Assembly: GCF_030678875.1 (NCBI RefSeq) | Contig: NZ_JAUUDS010000004.1 | Location: 1 to 64,000, forward strand | DNA: 64,000 bases | Direction: 5' to 3' | Origin: Sphingomonas aurea | Lineage (GTDB): Bacteria > Pseudomonadota > Alphaproteobacteria > Sphingomonadales > Sphingomonadaceae | In this document: positions 48,879 to 58,439 of the stretch, piece by piece | Position numbering within the stretch: position 1 is the first letter of the stretch | How the letters are laid out: every line of letters begins with the position of its first letter | Program-made: the position numbers and the translations under genes | Notes under the pieces: generated by a model | The model's input: the letters and a program-made list of their open reading frames with translations, nothing else | What the model was told of the DNA's origin: nothing | The model's database searches: none

Positions 48879-50095
48879 CCCGCTTCCGTCGCACCCTGCG
48901 CCAGACGATGACCATCGCGCGCCGCGACTTCGTCGCCACCGTCTTCACGCCGATCTTCCTCCTGTTCCTGTTCGCGCCGATCTTCATGGGATCGTTCGGC
49001 GCGATCGGCGGACTGGGCGCGGCGAGCATGAGCGACGGAGCGGCCGACAAGTCGCGGATCGTCGCGATCGTCGCGCCCGACCGGGCGCAGGCGATGATCC
49101 GCGAGGATGCGCGCCTGCGCCGCCTGTTCAAGCGTGACGAGCGCCCCTCCACCCTCTCCATCGTCGCACCCGCGGGTGACCCTGCAGCGCAGGCGCGCGC
49201 GGCGATGGCGGACCGGGCCTATGACATCGACGGTGTCCTTTACGGCCCGCTCGCCAAACCGACGATCCTGGTGCCGCCGCTCAGCCGCTTCACCGGCAAT
49301 TATCTCGAGGCGCTGGCGCAGGCGACGATCGCGGCGGAACAGCCCGGCGCGGTCACCGTCACCGCCACCCGGGTGACGACGACACGCGAGCGGACCTCGA
49401 TCGGCGGGCAGCATCAGTCGGGTTTCCTGGCGGTATTCGGCGTATTCTTCCTGACCCTGTTCCTGGCGGGACAGGTCGTCGGAACGATGGCCGAGGAACG
49501 CAACAACAAGGTCATCGAGGTGCTCGCCGCAGCAGTGCCGCTGGAGGCGGTGTTCTTCGGCAAGCTGATCGGCATGTTCGGGGTCGCGGTCCTGTTCGTC
49601 GGCTTCTGGGGCACGGTGCTGGGACAGTTGACCACGCTGCTGCCGCCGAGCGCCGCGGCGGCGTTCGGCGACCTGACGCCGGCGGTCGGTGTGCCGACCT
49701 TCGCGCTGCTGTTCGCGGCCTATTTCTCCATGGCCTATCTGCTGCTCGGCTCGGTGTTCCTGGGGGTCGGCGCGCAGGCATCGACGATGCGCGAGATCCA
49801 GATGCTGTCGCTGCCGATCACGCTGGTGCAGGTGGGCATGTTCGCGCTCGCCTCCGCCGCGGCGCGGCTGCCCGGCAGTTGGGTCGCGACGCTGGCGGAG
49901 GTGTTCCCGCTGTCGTCGCCGTTCGCGATGGCAGGGCGCGCGGCCAACTCGCCGGAGGTCTGGCCGCATCTGCTGGCGCTGGCGTGGCAGGCGCAGTGGG
50001 TGACGATCTTCATCACCGTCGGCGCGCGGCTGTTCCGGCGCGGGGTACTGCAATCGGGCAGCGCGCGGCCCTTCTGGCGGCGGCACAAGGGATAG
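48875..50095 (+). CDS. ABC-2 type permease (NatB-like)
   Basis: 406 residues: an N-terminal helix (VATVFTPIFLLFLFAPIFMG), an extracytoplasmic domain of about 160 residues, then five helices beginning FLAVFGVFFLTLFLAGQVVG and containing MAEERNNKVIEVLAAAVPLEAVFFGKLIG, a hallmark of the NatB/YhaP family of sodium or bacteriocin exporters. The substrate is unknown. ATGA overlap with the ATPase shows one exporter. Confidence 0.9.
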
Positions 50096-50127
50096 CGCGC
50101 GGGCGGTCGGCTCCCCATATCGGTGCG

Positions 50128-50619
50128 ATGAGCACGACCCCCGATCGCCGCGGCTTCCTGAGCCTAGCTGCCCTGTCCACCGCCGCCGCCGCGCTGTTCG
50201 GCTGTCGCAATGCCGCCGAGGCGGCGGAACGCTTCCCGGTCACGATGAGTGACGCGGAATGGCGAAGGAAGCTGGGCCCGGCCGCTTACGAGGTGCTGCG
50301 CCATGAGGACACCGAGCGGCCGTTCAGCAGCCCGCTGAACGACGAGCACCGGGCCGGTACCTTCGCCTGCAAGGGCTGCGCGCAGCCGCTGTTCGCGTCG
50401 AAGACCAAGTTCGACAGCGGCACCGGCTGGCCCAGCTTCTGGGCACCGTTGTCGAACGCGGTGGGTACGCGCAGCGACCGGTCGATGCTGATGAGCCGGG
50501 TCGAGGTGCACTGCGACCGCTGCGGCGGGCATCTGGGTCATGTCTTCGACGACGGCCCGCGCCCGACCGGCAAGCGCTATTGCATGAACGGGGTGGCGAT
50601 GACGTTCCGGGCGGCGTGA
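50128..50619 (+). CDS. msrB: Tat-exported methionine sulfoxide reductase B
   Basis: Reduces R-methionine sulfoxide in proteins. 163 residues starting MSTTPDRRGFLSLAALS, with a twin-arginine signal (RRGFLSL) predicted to send it to the periplasm. Zinc cysteines Cys81, Cys84, Cys129 and Cys132 and the catalytic RYCMNG Cys152 are present; GTGWPSFW is the family signature. A separate MsrA is not visible. The gene lies 32 bases after the ABC permease. Confidence 0.93.
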   Translation: MSTTPDRRGFLSLAALSTAAAALFGCRNAAEAAERFPVTMSDAEWRRKLGPAAYEVLRHEDTERPFSSPLNDEHRAGTFACKGCAQPLFASKTKFDSGTGWPSFWAPLSNAVGTRSDRSMLMSRVEVHCDRCGGHLGHVFDDGPRPTGKRYCMNGVAMTFRAA

Positions 50620-50638
50620 TCCGCCCACCCGTCTCCGC

Positions 50639-50734
50639 CGTCATGCCGGGCTCGTCCCGGCATCCACGGTGCCGCGAACACCTCGGCGGTAACCTGTGCG
50701 GAGCGGTGGATGCCGGGACGAGCCCGGCATGACG
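50639..50734. repeat. Paired REP palindromes between msrB and CHAP genes
   Basis: Arms 50639-50667 and 50706-50734 are perfect inverted copies (29 of 29) with a 38-base spacer. Each arm is itself palindromic (ATGCCGGG-CTCGT-CCCGGCAT). This is the paired-REP arrangement found in extragenic regions of many alphaproteobacteria, here between convergent genes. Confidence 0.75.
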
Positions 50735-50744
50735 GGTTTGGCGA

Positions 50745-51254
50745 TCAGCCCGCGAGCGGCTCGGCCGGAACGGTGCCGGCGAACTGCACCGGCGGCGCCG
50801 GCTCATGATCGGCGTAGATGAAGCCCTTGGTTGGATAGCTCGACGTGCCGAGATCGTGGTTGGGGCCGTACCACACCTTCACCCGGCTCCAGTCGCCCGC
50901 TTCCGATACGTCGACTGCGCGGACGTCCGTCTCGACGCCGCCGCGGCGTGACCAGTTGGCATGGGTCAGCAGCACCTCGCGATCGTTGACCACCTGCGAC
51001 ACCATCGCGACATGGCCGACCCGCATCCGGCCGGTCGCCTCGAACGCCAGCACGGCGCCAGCGCGCGGCGTGTGGCCGCGGTCGTAGCGACCCTCGGCTT
51101 GGCCCCACCAGGTATTGGCATTGCCATGGATCTCGATGCCCGAGATCTGGCGGGCATAGGGAGCGCACTGCCAAAACTGGGCGGCGGCGGGTGCGGCAGT
51201 CATCAGGATGCAGGTCGAAACCAGCGCAAGACGCGCTGCCAAAACTCGGATCAT
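50745..51254 (-). CDS. Exported CHAP-domain protein
   Basis: 169 residues: signal peptide to about residue 25 (MIRVLAARLALVSTCILMTAAPAAA), then a CHAP amidohydrolase core with nucleophile Cys30 (QFWQCAPYAR), His in VGHVAMVSQV and a following Asn/Ser-rich strand (THANWSRRGG). CHAP enzymes hydrolyse peptidoglycan peptide bonds or glutathionylspermidine; small exported versions in alphaproteobacteria are thought to act in cell-wall turnover. Confidence 0.85.
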   Translation of the reverse strand: MIRVLAARLALVSTCILMTAAPAAAQFWQCAPYARQISGIEIHGNANTWWGQAEGRYDRGHTPRAGAVLAFEATGRMRVGHVAMVSQVVNDREVLLTHANWSRRGGVETDVRAVDVSEAGDWSRVKVWYGPNHDLGTSSYPTKGFIYADHEPAPPVQFAGTVPAEPLAG

Positions 51255-51382
51255 GCTTGCAGACCCCCCGGTCTCTAACGGTGTGAGGGTCGGCTACGGA
51301 GATAATTCCAGATAGGAAAGCGGCGCGGGAACCTTTTCGGATGAAGCGTGTTACCGCGCCGATGACCTGACCGGGCGGGCCG

Positions 51383-53266
51383 TCAGAGCGCTCCCGAAGC
51401 GCCCTTCCAGCCCATGATCCGGTCCACCGTCGTCGCGGTGACGGCGTGATAGCCGGGCCGCGCCTTCGTGTAGATTCGCGTCGCCAGCGCCCGGCCCCAG
51501 TCGCCCTGCCCCCATAGCTGCTCGAACAGCGGCGCCACGAACTTGCGCCGACCCTGCGCGGTCAGGAACTGCTCGGCCGAAGCGGCGGCGGGCGGGTAGC
51601 GATTAGCGAGCGTCAGCGACAGCCAGACGAAGCGGATCTCGGCATTGCCGGTCTGCGACCAGCCGAAGCGGCGGTCGAGCGCGGCCAGCCGCTCCTCGGG
51701 CAGCTGGCGCGGCAGCTGGGTGATGAAGCGGACATATTCCTGCGTCGTCACGTCGCCGGGCACCGCCGACACCGGACCGCCTGCCGCATATGCCTTCGCC
51801 GCCGCGTCGATCGCCGGGAAGGCGTCGGAGCGGACATGGACGGCATTGGCCGGTATGCCCGGCTGATAGACCCAGGTGTCGACGCCGATCTTCTCCGCCT
51901 CGCCCGGCTTCAGCAGGTTGGCGCGCAGGTCCTTCAGGAAACCGGCACTGGTCTGCGGCTGGAAGGCGTGGCGGTCGAAATAGCCGCGCAGATACGCGTC
52001 CCAGCGCGCGCGGCCGACGACGCTCTCGATCGTGCGCAGGAAGGTCGCACCCTTGTCATAGGCGATCTGCGTCATCCCGTCGTCGGGGTCGCGGGTCGCG
52101 GGCAGGTCGAGGTGCAGCTTGGTGTCGGGCGAGGTCGGACCGCCGGCAGCGGCGACCGCGGCCTGCATATCGGTCCAGGCCAGGTCCGCCTCCATCGCCG
52201 CGCGGCGAGGGCCGTACAGCTTCTCCATGATGCGGTTCTCGAAATAGCTGGTGAAGCCCTCGTTCAGCCAGAAATCGTCCCAGGTCGCGTTGGTGACGAG
52301 ATTGCCCGACCAGCTGTGCGCCAGCTCGTGCGCGATCAGGCTGACGAGGCTGCGGTCGCCGGCGATCGCCGTCGGCGTGGCGAAGGTCAGCGTCGGGTTC
52401 TCCATACCGCCGAATGGAAAGGACGGCGGCAGGACCAGCACGTCGTAGCGGCCCCAGCGATAGGGGCCATAGAGCGACTCGGCCGCGGCGACGAACTTCT
52501 CCAACTCGCCGAACTCATAGGCCGCCTTGTCGAGCATCGCCGGCTCGGTCCAGATGCCGGTGCGCTTGCCGGTCGAGCGGAACTTCAGGTCGCCGACCGC
52601 CAGCGCGATCAGATAGGGGGCGACCGGCTTGTCCATGCGATAGGCGAAGGTGCAGGCGGTCGCGGTGCAGCGCCGCTCGCCCACCGCCAGCCCACTCATC
52701 ACCGCGGTCAGCGGGCGCGGCACGGTGATCGTCGCGTCCCAGGTCTGGCGGATACCGGGCGAGTCCTGCGTCGGGATCCAGCTGCGGTTGAGGATCGCCT
52801 CGCCCTGGCTGAACAGATAGGGCTGGGTCTTGCCCGCGGTCTGCGCCGGATCGAGCCATTGCAGCGCCTTGGCACCCGGCCGGGTGGCATAGGCGATGCG
52901 GACGCGGCGGGCATCGCCGACATCGATCGTCAGCGGCGCGCCATGCGCGGCATCGGCCACCGTGCCGACCGTATAGCGCAGCGCCCGCCCGCTCGCGTCG
53001 GTGACGCCGGTGATGTCGAGCCCGTTGTCGTCGAGGATCAGCCGCCCGCCCTGGCCCTGCACGTCGAGCGTGGCGGTGCCGCGCAGCAGCTTCGCGGCGA
53101 AGTCGGCGGTCAGCGCCAGCGAGACATGGGTCACCCGCAGGTCGAGCGGCGCGGCATAGCTGTGGACGTCGCGCGCATCGGGTGCGGTCAGCACCGGCGC
53201 GACCATCGGCGCGGGCGCGGCGGCAACGAGGAACAACGACAGGACGGGCGGCAGAAAGGCGCGCAT
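51383..53266 (-). CDS. Exported M1-family aminopeptidase
   Basis: 627 residues of the M1 family related to leukotriene A4 hydrolase. Signal peptide MRAFLPPVLSLFLVAAAPA, substrate-binding PFGGMENPTLTF (GGMEN at 286-290), zinc motif HELAHSWSGN with His313, His317 and Glu336 (NEGFTS), and a C-terminal helical domain. Predicted periplasmic or secreted peptidase. The start MRAFLPP is chosen for the signal peptide. It is divergent from the SDR gene. Confidence 0.93.
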   Translation of the reverse strand: MRAFLPPVLSLFLVAAAPAPMVAPVLTAPDARDVHSYAAPLDLRVTHVSLALTADFAAKLLRGTATLDVQGQGGRLILDDNGLDITGVTDASGRALRYTVGTVADAAHGAPLTIDVGDARRVRIAYATRPGAKALQWLDPAQTAGKTQPYLFSQGEAILNRSWIPTQDSPGIRQTWDATITVPRPLTAVMSGLAVGERRCTATACTFAYRMDKPVAPYLIALAVGDLKFRSTGKRTGIWTEPAMLDKAAYEFGELEKFVAAAESLYGPYRWGRYDVLVLPPSFPFGGMENPTLTFATPTAIAGDRSLVSLIAHELAHSWSGNLVTNATWDDFWLNEGFTSYFENRIMEKLYGPRRAAMEADLAWTDMQAAVAAAGGPTSPDTKLHLDLPATRDPDDGMTQIAYDKGATFLRTIESVVGRARWDAYLRGYFDRHAFQPQTSAGFLKDLRANLLKPGEAEKIGVDTWVYQPGIPANAVHVRSDAFPAIDAAAKAYAAGGPVSAVPGDVTTQEYVRFITQLPRQLPEERLAALDRRFGWSQTGNAEIRFVWLSLTLANRYPPAAASAEQFLTAQGRRKFVAPLFEQLWGQGDWGRALATRIYTKARPGYHAVTATTVDRIMGWKGASGAL

Positions 53267-53399
53267 GGCATACTCCGGTTGGTGCCGCCGTCTTATCGGC
53301 ATCGCACGCCCGCGCCCATAGCGATGATGCGCGGGCGCACCGGCTTGCGATCCGGCCCGATCCACCGTACCCAGTGTTCAAATCATCAGGAGAGCGCCC

Positions 53400-54188
53400 G
53401 TGGATACCAGCAGCCTGTTTCGCCTCGACGGCCGTGTCGCGCTCGTCACCGGGGGTAGTCGCGGGATCGGCCGGATGATCGCGGCGGGCTTCGTCGCGCA
53501 GGGCGCGCGGGTCTATGTCTCGTCGCGCAAGGCGGCAGCGTGCGATGAGACGGCAGCGGAGCTGGGGCCGAACTGCATCGCCCTGCCCGCCGACGTTTCG
53601 ACCGTCGAGGGCTGTCGCGCGCTGGCGGCGGCGCTGGCCGAGCGGGAGGAACGGCTCGACATCCTGGTCAACAATGCCGGCGCCGCCTGGGGCGTACCGT
53701 TCACCGAGTTTCCGGAGAGCGGCTGGGACAAGGTGATGGACCTGAACGTAAAGTCGCCCTTCTTCCTGACCCAGGCGCTCCACCCGCTGCTGAAGGCGGC
53801 GGGCGGGCGCGAGCGGCCGGCAAAGGTCGTCAACATCACCTCGATCGACGGCATGCGGCTGAACGGGTGGGAGACGTACAGCTATCAGGCGTCCAAGGCC
53901 GCGCTGATCCAGCTGACCAAGCGACTGGCCGCGCGGCTGGTGCACGACGGCATCAACGTCACCTCGATCGCGCCGGGCGCCTTTGCCAGCGACATGAACA
54001 AGGCCGCGCGCGATCACGGCGATACGGTGGCACGCGGCATCCCCGCCGGGCGGATCGGCGAGGCGGAAGACATGGCGGGCGCGGCGATCTACCTCGCCAG
54101 CCGCGCGGGCGATTATGTGATCGGCGAGACGATCACGGTCGACGGCGGGCTCGTCCATGCGTCGCTGGGAACGTCGATCGACGCGTGA
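53400..54188 (+). CDS. SDR-family oxidoreductase
   Basis: 262 residues, classical short-chain dehydrogenase: cofactor motif TGGSRGIG (17-24), NNAGA at 91-95, Ser148, and active-site Tyr162/Lys166 (YSYQASKAAL). The C-terminal ETITVDGGLVH is typical of gluconate/3-oxoacyl type SDRs. Arg21 and Ser41/Arg43 suggest NADP preference. Substrate unknown. GTG start after AGGAGA. Confidence 0.9.
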   Translation: MDTSSLFRLDGRVALVTGGSRGIGRMIAAGFVAQGARVYVSSRKAAACDETAAELGPNCIALPADVSTVEGCRALAAALAEREERLDILVNNAGAAWGVPFTEFPESGWDKVMDLNVKSPFFLTQALHPLLKAAGGRERPAKVVNITSIDGMRLNGWETYSYQASKAALIQLTKRLAARLVHDGINVTSIAPGAFASDMNKAARDHGDTVARGIPAGRIGEAEDMAGAAIYLASRAGDYVIGETITVDGGLVHASLGTSIDA

Positions 54189-54197
54189 TGCGGGGGC

Positions 54198-54218
54198 GGA
54201 AGGTCACGAAAGTCACAC
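54198..54218. repeat. Tandem GTCAC motif (copy 2)
   Basis: GTCAC at 54203-54207 and 54212-54216 in a GGAAGGTCACGAAAGTCACAC context, nearly the same as 2343-2364. It lies just after the SDR stop. Confidence 0.35.
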
Positions 54219-54400
54219 GGTCGCGCGGTGCGTGCGGAATGGTGCAGGATAGCGATCATGAGGAATAGCGCGGGCTCGGGGTGCAGTATCAGGTTTGAGG
54301 CTCTGTAGGACAGCGGGGTTGCAGTGCTATCACGGTCGATATCGCCCAGTGGCGAACAGTCCTTATCCCGTGACATCCTAGGAGTGGAGAAGGGCGTGCC

Positions 54401-54910
54401 ATGAAACCTATGACTGCGCTGCTTCTTTGTGTTCTTGCGCTTCCCAGCAGTCCGTTGGGTGCCGCTCCCCCTATGCCGGACGAGCCAATGGACGTCCGCA
54501 TCCGTCGATTGGCCGGATTACCTGCCTCAAGCGCTGAGGGGCAAGTACGGATCCTCGATGTGGGCCACCACCCGTCAGATGCGATGGTCAGTATCGTCGC
54601 CAGACATACTCAGAAGGGGTGGGCAGTTTCCTACGCGTGCGCGGAATCGCCCTATTGTGCTGTCGATGCCGATCACGACGCACGGTCCTACACCTTATCC
54701 CCGCCCGACAGTGATCAGGTCGATGGGATATTAAAGGATCTCAGCGCGGGAACACAGGCGGACGGGGTCCCACCGTCGCCGGCTTTCATCGGCGGATATG
54801 CGCTGGTGTCGATCGATTACAATGGGTTTAAACGCGATTATCGACGGGGCTCATCTTGGGGCGAGGCGCTCGGCAAGCTCAGGTCCTTGCTGTCACCACC
54901 TGAACGTTAG
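54401..54910 (+). CDS. Hypothetical exported protein
   Basis: 169 residues of unknown family. A signal peptide is clear (MKPMTALLLCVLALPSSPLGA). The mature part has two closely spaced cysteines (SYACAESPYCAVD), maybe a disulfide, and the motif SIDYNGFKRDYRRGSSWGEALGKLRSLL at the end. GC content is visibly lower than in the neighbours, suggesting a late arrival. A GGAG/GAAGG stretch precedes the ATG. Confidence 0.65.
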   Translation: MKPMTALLLCVLALPSSPLGAAPPMPDEPMDVRIRRLAGLPASSAEGQVRILDVGHHPSDAMVSIVARHTQKGWAVSYACAESPYCAVDADHDARSYTLSPPDSDQVDGILKDLSAGTQADGVPPSPAFIGGYALVSIDYNGFKRDYRRGSSWGEALGKLRSLLSPPER

Positions 54911-55010
54911 TCACCTCAGTGTGTCTAATGGCTGCTTTCCATTACCTCTCGACATCCCGGGTCAAGGCCGGGGTGACGGCGTTACGGCAGTCGTTGCGAG
55001 GCGGTTACCC

Positions 55011-55673
55011 TCACCGCCGCTCGAACAATTTCCACACGCGGGGATGGCTGGTCGGCTGCGGCTTGCCGTCGAGGCGGACGGCGCGGACGATCGGGATCGG
55101 GCGCAGGATCATCTGGCCCTTCATCGCGTCCATGCCGCCGCCGGACGGCATGGCGAGGATGCGTTTGACCGTCTCCATGCCGGCGACGACGTGGCCGAAG
55201 GCGGCGTAGCCCGGATAGCCCGGCCGGGCGTCCATCTGGGGCGTGGGGCCGACGGTCAGGACGAAATTGCCGCCCGCGGAATCGGGGCTGTCGCCGCGCG
55301 CCATCGAGATCGTCGCGTCGAGGTGGCGGATGCCGGTCTTCGTCGTGGGTTCGAGCGGGAAGCTGGGGAGGATGCGTTTGGCGTCCTGGCGGATGCCGCC
55401 CTGAATGAAGCCGCGCTTTGGGTCCGCCTTGCTGCGCGCGGCGCGGTAGAAGACGGTGCCGTCGAAGCGGCCGTCATCGACATAGGCGAGGAAATTGGCG
55501 CTTGTCTTCGGCGCGCGCCGCATGTCGAGCGCGACCATGATCGGGCCGAGCCCGGTGTCGAGGCGGACCCGGACTATGCCCGGGCGTGGGCCGGTCTGGC
55601 GGCCGGGCGCTTGCGCTGTCGCGGGGCAGATGGCGACAAGGGCGAGCAGGAGAGAAAAGCGCTTCAAGATCAC
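55011..55673 (-). CDS. Exported peptidyl-prolyl isomerase (cyclophilin)
   Basis: 220 residues of the cyclophilin family, likely periplasmic because a signal peptide (LKRFSLLLALVAICPATAQA) begins right after the start. Family marks are GPIMVALDMRRAPKTSANFLAYV, FYRAARS and GNFVLTVG, plus the AAFGHVVAGMETVKRIL end; the usual FHR catalytic Arg is replaced by FYRAAR, as in many bacterial members. I take GTG at 55673; a TTG at 55667 is possible, and no clear ribosome site helps. Confidence 0.82.
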   Translation of the reverse strand: MILKRFSLLLALVAICPATAQAPGRQTGPRPGIVRVRLDTGLGPIMVALDMRRAPKTSANFLAYVDDGRFDGTVFYRAARSKADPKRGFIQGGIRQDAKRILPSFPLEPTTKTGIRHLDATISMARGDSPDSAGGNFVLTVGPTPQMDARPGYPGYAAFGHVVAGMETVKRILAMPSGGGMDAMKGQMILRPIPIVRAVRLDGKPQPTSHPRVWKLFERR

Positions 55674-55682
55674 GAGCTGTCT

Positions 55683-55853
55683 TGGTTTCCCTCCCCGGCG
55701 AAGGCCGGGGTCCATTGAGGGACGCAGATGATGGGCGTTGCGTTCCGTTACGCAGGCTTTCCCAACTGGGCCCCGGCCTTCGCCGGGGTGGTGGAAACAG
55801 GGCCTGCACTATGTTGTGTCCCCCCGCAAAGGCGGGGACCCAGTAACGGGCTT
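55683..55853. repeat. Cluster of REP-like palindromes upstream of the cyclophilin gene
   Basis: Three units: CCCCGGCGAAGGCCGGGG at about 55692-55709, CCCCGGCCTTCGCCGGGG near 55771-55788 (reverse orientation) and CCCCGCAAAGGCGGGG near 55822-55837. They fill the gap between the divergent-facing cyclophilin start and the maeB end. Confidence 0.6.
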
Positions 55854-55893
55854 CCGCCTTCGCGGGAGGACATGGACGGGCTGAACCCCTTCT

Positions 55894-58152
55894 CTACCGC
55901 GCGATGCCACCGGCGGCGAGCACGGCGAGCGTCACCAGCTCGCTGGCGGTGGAGGTCATCGGCGCGATCTGGACCGACTTCTCCATGCCGACCAGCACCG
56001 GGCCGATCATGTTGTCGCCACCCAGTTCGCGCAGCAGCTTGGCGGAGATGTTGGCGGATTGCAGCCCCGGCATGATGAGGACGTTGGCCGGCCCGGACAG
56101 CCGCGCGAAGGGATAATTGGCCAGCTGGCGCGGGTTGAGCGCGACGTCGGGCGCCATCTCGCCCTCATATTCGAAGCCGACCTGCCGCCCGTCCAGCACA
56201 CCGACCGCGGCGCGGATATTCTCGAGGAAATGCCCCTCCGGATTGCCGAAGGTCGAGTAGCTGAGGAACGCCACGCGCGGCTCGTGCCCCATGCGCCGGG
56301 CCAGCTGGGCGGTCTGCTCGGCGATGTCGGCCAGTTCCTCGGCGCTGGGCCGCTCGTTGACGGTGGTGTCGGCGATGAAGACGGTGTGGCTCTGCCCGAC
56401 CAGGATATGAATGCCGAACGGCGTGCGGCCATGCTCGGGATCGATCACGCGCTTCACCTCGCGCATCGTGTGCGCCCAGGTGCGGGTGATGCCGGTAATC
56501 ATCGCGTCCGCCTCGCCGAGCTGAAGGAGCACGGCGCCGAAGATGTTGCGGTCCTGGTTTATCATCCGCTCGACGTCGCGGCGCAGGAAGCCGCGGCGCT
56601 GGACGCGGTTGTAGAGGAAGTCGACCATGCGCGGCACCAGCGGCGAGTGGCGGCTGTTGTGGACCTCGTAATCCTCAGGGTTGGTGACGCCGAGCGCACG
56701 CAGGCGATCATGGACGTCGTCGCGCCCGACCAGCACCGGGGTGCCGTAACCGCCCTCCTTGAATGCGATGGCGGCGCGCAGCACCACCTCCTCCTCGCCC
56801 TCGGCGAACAGCACGCGCTTGGGATGCGCCCGCGCGCCCTCATAGGCCAGCGTCAGCAGCGCGGTGGTCGGGTTCAGGCGGCTGCGCAGCGAGTGGCGAT
56901 ACGCCGCCATGTCGAGGATCGGCTTGGTCGCGACGCCCGAATCCATCGCCGCCTTTGCGACCGCGGCGGGCACCAGTTCCATCAGGCGCGGATCGAACGG
57001 CGCGGGGATGATATATTCGGGGCCGAAGCTGTGCTGCGTGCCGTATGCGGCGGCGACCTCTTCCGGCACCCGCTGGCGCGCCAGTTCGGCGATCGCGTTG
57101 GCGGCGGCGATCTTCATCTCGTCGTTGATCCCGGTCGCGCGCACGTCGAGCGCCCCGCGGAAGATGAAGGGGAAGCCGATGACGTTGTTGACCTGGTTCG
57201 GATAGTCGGAGCGGCCGGTGGCGACGATCGCATCGGGGCGCGCCGCCTTGGCCAGTTCGGGGCGGATCTCCGGCTCCGGGTTCGCCATGGCGAAGATGAT
57301 CGGCTTGGGCGCCATGTCCGTCACCATCTCCGGCTTCAGCGCACCGGCGGCGGAGAGCCCCAGGAACACGTCGGCGCCGACCAGCGCCTCGGTCAGGGTG
57401 CGGCGGTCGGTGGCGGCGGCGTGCGCCGACTGCCACTGGTTCACATTGTCGCGGCCCTGATAGATCACGCCGCTGCGGTCGCACATGATGACGTTGTTAT
57501 GGGCGACGCCCATCGCCTTCATCAGCTCGGTACAGGCGATCGCCGCCGCACCGGCGCCGTTGACGACGACCTTCACGTCGGCGAGCGCGCGGCCGGTCAG
57601 CAGGCAGGCATTGATGAGGCCGGCGGCGCAGATGATCGCGGTGCCGTGCTGGTCGTCATGGAAGACCGGGATGTTCATCCGCTCGCGCAGCGTCTGCTCG
57701 ATGATGAAGCATTCGGGGGCCTTGATATCCTCAAGGTTGATGCCACCGAAGCTCGGCTCCATCAGCTCGACCGCGTCGATGAAGCGGTTCACGTCCTCCG
57801 TCTTCAGCTCGATATCGATCGAGTCGACGTCGGCGAAGCGCTTGAACAGGACGGCCTTGCCCTCCATCACCGGCTTCGACGCCAGCGCCCCCAGATTGCC
57901 CATGCCCAGGATCGCGGTGCCGTTGGAGATGACGGCGACGAGGTTGCCCTTCGTCGTATAGTCATAGGCGGTGGCGGGATCGTCGGCGATCGCCTGCACC
58001 GGCACGGCGACACCCGGCGAATAGGCCAGCGCCAGGTCGCGCTGCGTCGCCATCGGCTTGGACGCCACGATCTCGATCTTGCCCGGCCGGCCTTCCGAGT
58101 GGAACAGCAGCGCCTCGCGCTCGGAGAACTGGACGTTGACGGGGTCGGACAT
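55894..58152 (-). CDS. maeB: NADP-dependent malic enzyme fused to phosphotransacetylase-like domain
   Basis: Oxidative decarboxylation of malate to pyruvate with NADPH. 752 residues: N-terminal malic domain and NAD(P) domain (VKVVVNGAGAAAIACTELM), then from about residue 430 a phosphotransacetylase-like domain (RVLFAEGEEEVVLRAAIAFKEGG) that in characterised MaeB proteins is regulatory (acetyl-CoA inhibition) rather than catalytic. This fusion is the normal form in alphaproteobacteria. Confidence 0.95.
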   Translation of the reverse strand: MSDPVNVQFSEREALLFHSEGRPGKIEIVASKPMATQRDLALAYSPGVAVPVQAIADDPATAYDYTTKGNLVAVISNGTAILGMGNLGALASKPVMEGKAVLFKRFADVDSIDIELKTEDVNRFIDAVELMEPSFGGINLEDIKAPECFIIEQTLRERMNIPVFHDDQHGTAIICAAGLINACLLTGRALADVKVVVNGAGAAAIACTELMKAMGVAHNNVIMCDRSGVIYQGRDNVNQWQSAHAAATDRRTLTEALVGADVFLGLSAAGALKPEMVTDMAPKPIIFAMANPEPEIRPELAKAARPDAIVATGRSDYPNQVNNVIGFPFIFRGALDVRATGINDEMKIAAANAIAELARQRVPEEVAAAYGTQHSFGPEYIIPAPFDPRLMELVPAAVAKAAMDSGVATKPILDMAAYRHSLRSRLNPTTALLTLAYEGARAHPKRVLFAEGEEEVVLRAAIAFKEGGYGTPVLVGRDDVHDRLRALGVTNPEDYEVHNSRHSPLVPRMVDFLYNRVQRRGFLRRDVERMINQDRNIFGAVLLQLGEADAMITGITRTWAHTMREVKRVIDPEHGRTPFGIHILVGQSHTVFIADTTVNERPSAEELADIAEQTAQLARRMGHEPRVAFLSYSTFGNPEGHFLENIRAAVGVLDGRQVGFEYEGEMAPDVALNPRQLANYPFARLSGPANVLIMPGLQSANISAKLLRELGGDNMIGPVLVGMEKSVQIAPMTSTASELVTLAVLAAGGIAR

Positions 58153-58250
58153 GGTGGCTCCCGGGACTGGACGTTACGGCTCTAGGCGGTTTCGGGCGCG
58201 GCTTTCAACCCGGCTGGGCAAGGTCCGGACGATCGATTATGCTGCGCGGG

Positions 58251-58439
58251 ATGAAGCAGGACTTCGACATCCCGCCCCGCCCCCGGCGCGAGCCGACCCG
58301 CGCCGACTTCGCGCGCGCGAAGTCGATGTACGCAGCCGGTGAGGGCGTGGAGCATGTCGTGGTCGGCCGATGGCTGCTGACTTGGGGAAAGCCTGGCCGG
58401 AAGAATTTCGCCGACTGGCTGGCGGAACAGGATGGCTAG
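58251..58439 (+). CDS. Putative antitoxin of a ParE-type pair
   Basis: 62 residues, MKQDFDIPPRPRREPTRADF, from the second of two in-frame ATGs (58239 would add four residues). It is acidic/basic mixed with a C-terminal segment VVVGRWLLTWGKPGRKNFADWLAEQDG. No ribbon-helix-helix or helix-turn-helix is obvious. The antitoxin role is inferred from size, position upstream of and eight-base overlap with the toxin. It lies between maeB (divergent) and mutS. Confidence 0.6.
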   Translation: MKQDFDIPPRPRREPTRADFARAKSMYAAGEGVEHVVVGRWLLTWGKPGRKNFADWLAEQDG

